A stretch of 64,000 bases of DNA, from contig JAGUCH010000003.1 of the NCBI GenBank assembly GCA_019096065.1, positions 6,324,001 through 6,388,000 on the forward strand, in the 5' to 3' direction. Numbering within the stretch: the first letter of the stretch is position 1; every line of letters begins with the position of its first letter. Positions 57,359 through 64,000 of the stretch are shown piece by piece. The notes below the pieces were generated by a model. It saw nothing but the letters and a program-made list of their open reading frames with translations, did no database searches and was not told the origin of the DNA. Source of the stretch: Paracyclopina nana (Eukaryota; Arthropoda; Copepoda; Cyclopoida; Cyclopettidae). The translations under genes were made by a program, and so were the position numbers.

Positions 57359-60300
57359 ATGAGTGATCACGGCCAAGATTCTGACGATCAGCCCACCCCT
57401 GGGACCTCAGGTAATGACAGCCTTGATTTTAAGATCCCTCAAGCCCCATCCAGGCCCATCAAACGGGAGCCTGCAGCCAACGATAAGGTTGGACTCCATG
57501 TTACGCCTACCGACGTAAAGAGGGAAATTGATCTTGATCAAACTTATACGGTAGAGTCCCCAACGAAAAGGCAAAAACCTTCTCCCTCCCTCGGGGTCGT
57601 GGAAAGTGAGCTTCAAAGCTGTGAAATCCCCCCCCAGCTTCTGCCATTAGTTATGAGAACACCTCAGGTTCCCTTCAACCAAGCCCTTTTCCAAGGAGAA
57701 ATCATCGCTCCTGTTGAGCAACCATCATTCTCGTCAACCTCGTCAGGAGACCAGCTGGTGGAAGAAGATCCCTGGAACCTGGGTCAGGAGCGAGGAACTC
57801 TCATTGGCAAAAATATTCCTCATCCTCTCCTCACAAAGCTGCTGTCGACCACATTTCAAATCTCACCCGTCAATTGGCTACAAACTATAAGATCTACTTT
57901 TCCAGAAATTAACTTCGATGCCACCAAGGACAAGCAGCCTCATGACATCACGGAAACGCAGGACATGGAGAAGAACTACTTCCTCATGGCAGTTGGTGCT
58001 GGGGACTGCTTCTTCATCAACGAGTTGCTGGAAATGGACCCAGCCGAAGCCATCCAAATCTACCGGACGTGCTCTACAGCCATCTTAGCCCCGTCTGAGG
58101 ATCACGGTGCAAAAGGAGAGCACGATACGAGGCCTGAAGAAGAGATTCTCTTCCGACCTTTACAGGCTCTTTACAAGGACATCCACCGTCTCATCACCTT
58201 AAGAAGTGATCATCTCCCATTGGCCGTCATGTCATTCACCCATCCGGAGCTGTTTTACAACGTGACGTCATGCATCCAGGCTCAGGTCGGAAACTTGAGG
58301 ATTACTCCGTACTTGACTGCCATCACGGATGCCAATGAAATCGAAGATGCACGCAAGCTGTCCAAGAAGCTGTTGGAGATCTCCAGGCTGATTTCCAAAC
58401 TAGCCATCATTGCACAGTCGCAGCTGCCGGATGCCAATGACGACATCAAATACACAGCCAGCCGGATCACGTTGGAAGAGAAGAATTGGCCGGTACTTGT
58501 CTCCCGATTCAAGATGCTTGCGTACAGCAACCCTGCGGCTGCTGTAAAGCTCTTCATGGAAGCTCAGTTTCCTGATGAGCTGGCCTTAGCCAAAGCATTC
58601 GAAGGAGTGGTGCCCATCGAAGCGAGACCTACTGCCACAATCTTTCCTCCACCACAAGGATACACTATCACTGATTTCACGTGCCCCATCGCCAAGTTCA
58701 TGGTCAAGCAAGAATATGCCATCCAAACGCAGAAAAAATGCGTTTTTCCGGAAAATTTGACTTGCGGGCACACATTCTGCAAATTCAAAATGGTGCCATT
58801 GAAGAAAGAAGATTACCACAACTTGGACGATCAGGAGAAAATCTTTGCTCATTATCCTTTGAGCCAAGCAAAAAATGATCGCAAATTGAAGCAAGGAAGA
58901 TTGGAGTGCACCGACAACGAGCAAGAAGACACAGTATATGTCGATGCAACAATAGCTGAAGAACAATGGACTGAGCTCATGGAGGAGACTGACATCATTG
59001 GAGAAATGTACAGGTATGGAGTCTGCAGCCTCCTGGTCACGCCTTGGACCCCTCACCAGTTGGCCAAGCGACTGGCAGAAGGAGAAAAGCCACCACCACA
59101 CGGCTTTACAGCTCTCACCTTGGGCACGCTCACTGGAAAAATTCTCAAAATCCAGTGCAATTATCCTGGAGAGGGCAAGCCAATGGAGCGAGACATCCCT
59201 GACGAAGTAATTCAATTGCTGAAGTCAGACCAAGTAGCAAAATGCTCTTTTGGCATCGTCGGCGAAGCTCGCATCAAGAGTCTAGGCATCAATATGCAAA
59301 ATGTAGTGGATCTGTCCAACCTTGTGGTTCTGGCATTTCCACAGCCAGACCTCGAGCCCACCGCAGTCCTCAACACCCTCCACTTTTACCTCAAGAAGGT
59401 GGAAGCTCCAGTCGTGCCATTTCTCCAGAAGTCGGCCCAGCATGGCACTCCCAAGACGATCGACGGTGTAAACCTCTATGTCAATCCGGACACAGAGGAT
59501 TTTGCAACACCAATCAAGTGCTGGTCAAACAAGGCCAAACTTTACGTCAAGGTCGTCCATCATGGGAGTTTGTCAATCCCAGTTGCCATTGCCACTAAGG
59601 CATTACTGCAGCTCAATCTTGGGGACAACACCAACGTTTTACCGTACATCCATTGGACGCTAGCCCTTGTTCAAGGCCAAACAAGATTCGGTGCCACGAG
59701 CAGGCCAAAGTCAATGAATGTGGCCCCATTTGGACACTCGTCTGTCAGACAAGTCGTAAGACGTGAGCCTTCAATCGCAAAATATTATGATGTAGCGCCA
59801 TCCCAATTCATTAATTCGGGAATGGCAGTAATGCGAATCATCAAGGCTTACAACAATCGCTATCCCCTCGACTTGGATGCCGTGGACGCCCAATTTGCTC
59901 TTCAGCTGAAATGGATCATTGGCAAGCAGGAAGATATCTCCTTCGAGGCATTACTGCGCATGATTTTTAAGAAATCAAACAGCTGCATCCACTGCTGTCC
60001 ACACTGCGCATCACCAGAGCACGAGCAGCCCACACAAGAATGCCTGGAAATAATTCAGAAGTGCATCAATCCTCAATGCCAAGAAGAGGGCCACAACCTC
60101 GCGAATTGCCCCATGACAATGACTCGGTGCACTGTTTGCAAGCAGTTAGGGCATCTCCCAAAACATCATGTAAAGCCCATGCCGCAGCTAATGATGGAGT
60201 TCGTTCTTTGCTCCCTTCTTCATTATCAAGGATACCGAATTTGCAACAATGTCAGGTTCGGATTACTCCCCAGCGGTACCACTGAAGCAGGCCGACAAAA

Positions 60301-60397
60301 ATTCCAAATCGTTTTCAACCAAATCAAAGACGTCGACGCAGCTCTTTTACCGTTGCCACCAAAGGAAGACAAGAACTTCCAGGAGTTGCTCAACTAG
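57359..60397 (+). CDS. Retrotransposon ORF3, 1012 residues, unknown function, zinc-knuckle C-terminus
   Basis: Extra intact frame between pol and the 3' LTR. No signal peptide or membrane helix, so it is not an envelope protein. The N-terminal 80 residues are acidic and polar with two SUMO-acceptor-like motifs (PIKREPA, DVKREID) and a basic cluster PTKRQKP that could be a nuclear signal. Around 440-475 lies a Cys cluster FTCPIAKFMV ... LTCGHTFC that looks like part of a RING or SP-RING. Around 580-660 the pattern GFTALTLGTL, IQCNYPGEG, QVAKCSFGIVGEARIKSLG, VVDLSNLVVL resembles the fold order of RNase D/WRN-type 3'-5' exonucleases without the usual catalytic acids. The C-terminus (about 874-935) has CIHCCPHC, CINPQCQEEGHNLANC and CTVCKQLGHLPKHH, zinc knuckles like those of Gag. 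A nucleic-acid-binding accessory protein is the best guess; the domain resemblances are by eye only. Confidence 0.85.
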   Translation: MSDHGQDSDDQPTPGTSGNDSLDFKIPQAPSRPIKREPAANDKVGLHVTPTDVKREIDLDQTYTVESPTKRQKPSPSLGVVESELQSCEIPPQLLPLVMRTPQVPFNQALFQGEIIAPVEQPSFSSTSSGDQLVEEDPWNLGQERGTLIGKNIPHPLLTKLLSTTFQISPVNWLQTIRSTFPEINFDATKDKQPHDITETQDMEKNYFLMAVGAGDCFFINELLEMDPAEAIQIYRTCSTAILAPSEDHGAKGEHDTRPEEEILFRPLQALYKDIHRLITLRSDHLPLAVMSFTHPELFYNVTSCIQAQVGNLRITPYLTAITDANEIEDARKLSKKLLEISRLISKLAIIAQSQLPDANDDIKYTASRITLEEKNWPVLVSRFKMLAYSNPAAAVKLFMEAQFPDELALAKAFEGVVPIEARPTATIFPPPQGYTITDFTCPIAKFMVKQEYAIQTQKKCVFPENLTCGHTFCKFKMVPLKKEDYHNLDDQEKIFAHYPLSQAKNDRKLKQGRLECTDNEQEDTVYVDATIAEEQWTELMEETDIIGEMYRYGVCSLLVTPWTPHQLAKRLAEGEKPPPHGFTALTLGTLTGKILKIQCNYPGEGKPMERDIPDEVIQLLKSDQVAKCSFGIVGEARIKSLGINMQNVVDLSNLVVLAFPQPDLEPTAVLNTLHFYLKKVEAPVVPFLQKSAQHGTPKTIDGVNLYVNPDTEDFATPIKCWSNKAKLYVKVVHHGSLSIPVAIATKALLQLNLGDNTNVLPYIHWTLALVQGQTRFGATSRPKSMNVAPFGHSSVRQVVRREPSIAKYYDVAPSQFINSGMAVMRIIKAYNNRYPLDLDAVDAQFALQLKWIIGKQEDISFEALLRMIFKKSNSCIHCCPHCASPEHEQPTQECLEIIQKCINPQCQEEGHNLANCPMTMTRCTVCKQLGHLPKHHVKPMPQLMMEFVLCSLLHYQGYRICNNVRFGLLPSGTTEAGRQKFQIVFNQIKDVDAALLPLPPKEDKNFQELLN

Positions 60398-60407
60398 TTG
60401 CACGTAG

Positions 60408-60419
60408 TTGAGGAGGGGG
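60408..60419 (+). promoter_or_regulatory. Polypurine tract
   Basis: A G/A-rich run (GAGGAGGGGG) seven bases before the 3' LTR, where plus-strand DNA synthesis is primed. Confidence 0.65.
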
Positions 60420-60426
60420 CTGAAAC

Positions 60427-60742
60427 TGGTGCGAAGGCCTCTCCGGACGCTCTACCGCAAGTTCAGCTTTACAGCCTCCCAACCTCTCCATTGCATGTTT
60501 ATGGATTTTATCTTTATGATCTCAGCACCGATAATAAACACAGTATTCTGACCGCCATTACTCAGAGTAGTCACGCTTTTAGGGAGATTTTCTCTCTTTA
60601 TTAGACTATCAGCTATCTTTTATTTCATCTATATCAAGTAGAAGATGCGTGCTGACCTCGGCTTTACAGCTGTCATAGTGATTCCGAGTGCTCTGTTTTA
60701 GACCTTTTGACAGACTCTTCAAGTTGCAAGTGCCCTGCAACA
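60427..60742 (+). repeat. 3' LTR (316 bases)
   Basis: Reads identical to the 5' LTR; begins TG and ends CA. Confidence 0.95.
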
Positions 60743-60747
60743 ATCAA
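60743..60747. repeat. Right target-site duplication ATCAA
   Basis: Directly follows the CA of the 3' LTR and equals the left flank 48894-48898. Confidence 0.9.
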
Positions 60748-61261
60748 AAAAGCGAACAACAAACCCGTCGAAGCCGAATTACGTTAGCTTTCCCACTCGC
60801 TAATGTGTTATTGCGCTGCATATGCTTGAGAATTGCAGCTCGTAAAAAAGCGGCCTTTTACGGCCAACCACTATATCTAGTGTATAAGAACTCTCAGCTA
60901 TTCCGCCGCGGTAGAACAGAGAGTTGTCGTTTTAAGAAAAAAAGCTGGCTGTTTTCCAATATAATTACCCATAAACCCTGTCGATCTGTAGGGATCAGAG
61001 CAAGAAGCCAGAAAATCCCCCGAGAAGCAGCAAGTCTGAGCTCCTAACTACTAGGAAAATAACGGAATATAAGATAGGACCATCCTCTCTTGAAGGACGT
61101 AACTAGTACTACTCTGGATCTTCTATATGAGGCTGCTCGATGGGTCATTAGCACTAAGTATCATCTTTTCAGCAGTTCCCCTATACCATGAGCAATCGGA
61201 TGATATATCATATAGAAAATAAGTGAGATTCATTACTGCGGATTTCCACTGACTGTCTTAC

Positions 61262-61336
61262 CTCGTCATTAGCCTCAGTGGAGGCTATTGCGGCCACAAT
61301 CGCCAGAAATACGAACACTTTGGTGGTGAAAAACAT
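61262..61336 (-). CDS. First coding exon of a secreted protein (signal peptide only)
   Basis: Minus strand: ATG at 61336 opens a textbook signal peptide (FFTTKVFVFLAIVAAIASTE) ending in AND E, followed at once by a GTAAGA donor after a phase 0 codon. 25 codons. The next exon must lie at lower coordinates, beyond or around the retrotransposon. The Lys/His-rich exons at 43184-48026 are the only same-strand candidates seen in the window, but an intermediate exon (phase 0 to 1) would be required. The call as a signal-peptide exon is fair; the link is speculative. Confidence 0.55.
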
Positions 61337-61670
61337 TGTTGTTGTCTTTGTCAGCATCCAGGTGATTCAAATCAGGGGCTGCCAGCGGAGTTTGCTATGA
61401 AGGACTCAATTCAATAGGGCGCAGGTAGTCTTTTTACACTTGCATGCGTGTGTGCCTGGCTCTTTTTTACTAGCATGTACTTTGTTGGAGCCTAGGTTGA
61501 CGCAAAAACAGGCAAAAAAATCTGGCTGTGAACTCGTTACATAATCTATTCAGGAATATTTTTTTTTGTGGACTTCTTAGCAAACCCCTATGAATAATTG
61601 TTGAAATACTTGTTCATGTTTCCGAAGACGCGAATCGAAATGCACCCAAAAACTGGGAGCCTCGGGCGGC

Positions 61671-61826
61671 TCAAAGATATCCAGATAATGCGGAAGGCTC
61701 CGCAAGACTGATATTTCTGGGGAAATATGCGCCCCCTTCGGAGCTGCTGTATGGCATACAGTGAACCAAAGAGAAAGCGAGGAGGAGAAACATCAACCCA
61801 AAGTGTCGGATGCTTGATGATGCCAT
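61671..61826 (-). CDS. Possible small secreted peptide precursor or first exon
   Basis: Minus strand: ATG at 61826 starts MASSSIRHFG then a hydrophobic core (LMFLLLAFSLVHC), a good signal peptide, followed by a short Ser/Ala/Pro tail (YSSSEGGAYFPRNISLAE) and a stop, 51 residues in all. A GTATGC donor-like site directly after the signal peptide (at the end of FSLVH) means this could instead be only the first exon of a longer gene. No dibasic processing sites or known peptide signature. Not recognised. Confidence 0.35.
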   Translation of the reverse strand: MASSSIRHFGLMFLLLAFSLVHCMPYSSSEGGAYFPRNISLAEPSALSGYL

Positions 61827-63118
61827 GCTACATGTACGAAGCACAAAAATAGGTGTGTGTACTTTTTGCCAAAAAGATTTCAGCTCAAACAGCATTGCTG
61901 GGGTCGTTGGACAAAGTCAGCAGTTTTCTTAGCTTTTTATGTAGAGTACTGGCTTGGGTGATATTTACGAGCTTCACTCACCATTATTAAACTCTCTGCT
62001 GAATTGAATGGCTACTGCGTACACTGCGCCGTGTGCAAAACTGTGTCTTGATCCCAGCTCAGAATCTTCAAGTGGCCTTCAACTCTCAGCGTGAAAGGCC
62101 ATCTTTTCCATCAAGTTTTTTCCACCAAATACTTTCGGGGAATTGCCGCAAAGTGCTCCCTTCTCGTGATGCCAGGCGTCATTTGGTGAAATTGAAAAGT
62201 GCATTTGATGAGCTGGCATGGAGGAAGATTAAACTGCTGCTGGGACGACGGGGGTTTTATCACAAAAGTTGTTGAGTGAAAGCAGACGCCCGAAGAAGGA
62301 CATGAACAAAAGGGACCTTTTACATGATAGTTGCGCAAAAAATTGTAGCAGTATCAAAAGAGAGCAGCAACTATTTTCACCGTGAAGATCAGTTTCAAAG
62401 TAATAATGCAAGGCATCTATCTTTAGCACAAGCAAATAACTATGAATGCTTTCTACAACAAGGCAATGAGAAACCATTCCTAGCGAAAAGAGGACATCAT
62501 GTCTTCCTTAGTAATTAACTCCTCCTTCAGTCATTTAGGGGCATGAAGGTAGGAGAAGAGGAAGCAAAAACTACGGGCCAAAAAGATTCATCACCAGCAG
62601 TGTAGTATGGTAGCTCCTCAGGAGTTGCTAAATGGCTGCAAAAACAGGTCAAATGAGAGAAAAGATCAATCTGCTGCTAAGCACATTTCCGCTTTTTCCT
62701 TCTGAAAAGCGTCCATTACAACAAAAAGGCCATCAAATCTCCCCAGTAAAATGAAGCCAACCAAATATGAAAGACATTTTTTAAAAACAAATGCTAAATA
62801 TGTTCCTATTTCGAGTATGATACGCGCATACATTTCCGGATACTCGTAAAGGTTGCGTGATATGCAATTTGATATTTGCGGCAACGCCTCGATAAGTTTG
62901 AGGCTTATTGGACTTAAAACATCTTACGTTAAGAAAAAATATTTTACGAAATTTATTGAAAATATTTGAATCCCTAAAAAGCAAGTGCTTTTGTCTATGT
63001 AAGGTTATTCCTTGCATTATTTTAAACCAATTTCTATGATGTTCTGCTGGGGTCATTTTCGATCAATGACAAGGGTAACTTACGTAAACAAGGCAGAAAA
63101 CAACATTTGACAACTAAG
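61827..63118. other. Intergenic, no gene seen
   Basis: About 1.3 kb upstream of ISCA1. Short frames on both strands (for example plus strand 62033-62275) without support. It presumably includes the ISCA1 promoter. Confidence 0.45.
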
Positions 63119-63666
63119 ATGTTTGCAACTAAACTCATTTCACGATTTAGCAGCAAATCAGCTGCGACTGCGACAGTTCGTGCCGTTAAAAGAAGAACCA
63201 TGCTGCCCACAAGAGCAGCCTTGACTCTCGTAAGGATTCCTTTCAAAAGTCTGACTTTCATTATTTCAGTCATTTTCATTTCAGACACCGACAGCAGTCA
63301 AGAGGGTAAAAGAAATAATAGAAAACCAGCCCAATGTGGTAAGATCTCGAGATTACATTTAATTCACTAATGTGATTATTCAGCTAATTGTGTACCTTAT
63401 TTTTTTTTTAGATAGGCCTTAGAATTGGTGTGAGACAGAGGGGTTGCAATGGCCTCAGTTACACTCTAGATTATGCCACAGAAAAGGCCAAATTCGATGA
63501 GCTAGTAGAACAAGATGGTGTCACCATTATCATAGACAAAAAGGCCCAACTGAGCATCCTTGGTACAGAAATGGACTATGTTGAGTCAAAATTGGCAGCG
63601 GAGTTTGTCTTCAATAATCCAAACATCACAGGGACTTGCGGCTGTGGAGAAAGTTTTTCTGTGTAA
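63119..63666 (+). CDS. ISCA1: Iron-sulfur cluster assembly protein ISCA1 (mitochondrial A-type carrier)
   Basis: A-type iron-sulfur scaffold/carrier of the mitochondrial matrix, needed for [4Fe-4S] protein maturation. Exons 63119-63229, 63285-63338 and 63412-63666, both introns phase 0, 139 residues, close to the family's usual 130 or so. The N-terminus is basic and Ser/Arg-rich (KLISRFSSKSAATATVRAVK), fitting a mitochondrial presequence, then RRTMLPTRAALTL, TPTAVKRVKEIIENQPN, RIGVRQRGCNGLSYTLDY, KAQLSILGTEMDYV and FNNPNITGTCGCGESF. The three metal-binding cysteines (CNG and the CGCG pair) are intact. The Met at 63119 is the first ATG of the frame. The dephospho-CoA kinase gene follows head-to-tail 260 bases later. 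Confidence 0.97.
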
Positions 63667-63925
63667 TCCAAATATTTAGTCGAAAGCACAAGTATTCATT
63701 CTGAACCAATTCGTTGGCATAAACAATTCTTAAAAATATAGTATCAAAAAGAAGTCTTCTATATATTGATAAGCGTATGTAACTAAGGAAAGTTGCGTGA
63801 AAATAACGTATCAAGAGAATTCCGCGAAAGTGGCTGGTGTCAACAGTTTCAAAACATTCCCTAATCATTGCCACTTTTTGTAACTTTGAAAATCAGCTAA
63901 AATGATCTGTTAGGGGGCGACCAAT

Positions 63926-64000
63926 ATGTTTCTCGTTGCACTCACCGGTGGAGCCGCCACTGGAAAAAGTACGAGCTCGTCCGTTTTCAAGGAGCTCGGC
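63926..64000 (+). CDS. DCAKD: Dephospho-CoA kinase (DCAKD-like), 5' end only
   Basis: First 25 codons of a gene cut by the window end. MFLVALTGGAATGKSTSSS gives the N-terminal beta strand and the P-loop GGAATGKST of dephospho-CoA kinase, which phosphorylates dephospho-CoA in the last step of coenzyme A synthesis; VFKELG follows as in DCAKD proteins. The start codon has a CCAATATG context. Another P-loop kinase is possible from so short a stretch, but the spacing and LTGG...GKS pattern fit CoaE best. Confidence 0.75.
   Translation, partial: MFLVALTGGAATGKSTSSSVFKELG

Larger units (their letters stand above)
48899..60742 (+). mobile_element. Complete BEL/Pao LTR retrotransposon, 11.8 kb, with extra ORF3
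   Basis: Copies itself through an RNA intermediate using its own reverse transcriptase and integrase. Structure: 5' LTR 48899-49214, primer-binding candidate 49220-49237, gag 49300-52413, pol 52446-56873, spacer, ORF3 57359-60397, purine tract about 60408-60419, 3' LTR 60427-60742. Host bases ATCAA at 48894-48898 are repeated at 60743-60747, a perfect 5-base duplication as expected for BEL/Pao. Both LTRs begin TG, end CA, are 316 bases and read identical. All three frames are uninterrupted. BEL/Pao assignment rests on the domain order protease, RT, RNase H, integrase and on RT and integrase motifs. The length is far above the usual 6-8 kb, owing to the large gag and ORF3. The element appears young and potentially autonomous. 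Confidence 0.97.

Noticed and set aside
57359-60397. ORF3 as an envelope gene making the element virus-like
   Set aside because: No signal peptide, no membrane helix, no glycoprotein-type cysteine pattern; the C-terminus is a zinc-knuckle region.
63034-63288. Minus-strand frame over the ISCA1 5' exons
   Set aside because: Antisense shadow of a clear ISCA1 gene.

Overview
Eukaryotic, almost certainly arthropod (pancrustacean) genomic DNA. Genes are split by short introns (about 50-110 bases) with GT...AG borders, AATAAA polyadenylation signals follow several stops, and a pol III tRNA gene is present. The protein set includes Fringe, a Vein-type EGF ligand and repeated CUB-domain secreted proteins. 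The species cannot be fixed from sequence alone; a crustacean such as a branchiopod is my guess, not a demonstration.

Layout. 1-3466: 3' end of the cytoplasmic dynein 1 heavy chain gene (+). 6728-6809: tRNA-Leu(AAG). 7734-11815: fringe (-), three coding exons with long introns. 12258-18283: a compact housekeeping block holding V-ATPase accessory subunit S1/Ac45 (+), phosphoglycerate mutase (+), RNF220-like E3 ligase (-), AIP-like co-chaperone (+) and a short Ash2 (-). 20889-22785: an unrecognised acidic, single-pass membrane protein with a degenerate repeat (-). 25689-29808: a 1275-residue protein joining a His-rich tail, Cas-like YDVP tyrosine motifs, a PH domain and a full-length actin-like domain (+). 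30148-31190: vein/neuregulin-like ligand (+). 31392-38940: three related secreted CUB-type proteins (two tandem on -, one on +), the first carrying nested transposon remnants in an intron. 39218-41233: SLC28/CNT nucleoside transporter (-). 43184-48026: 3' exons of an unrecognised Lys/His-rich protein (-). 48899-60742: a complete BEL/Pao LTR retrotransposon. 61262-61336 and 61671-61826: two signal-peptide-bearing pieces (-). 63119-63666: ISCA1 (+). 63926-64000: start of a dephospho-CoA kinase gene (+), cut by the window end.

The retrotransposon is the main accessory feature. It has two identical 316-base LTRs, a perfect 5-base target duplication (ATCAA), intact gag and pol frames, and an extra intact 1012-codon frame (ORF3) between pol and the 3' LTR. 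ORF3 has no membrane segments, so it is not an envelope. It ends in gag-like zinc knuckles and contains a CPI...CGHTFC cluster and SUMO-acceptor-like motifs. Together with the PH-actin fusion it is the best candidate for something undescribed. Exon models below were built by hand from splice sites and reading phase; every multi-exon gene called complete sums to a multiple of three.
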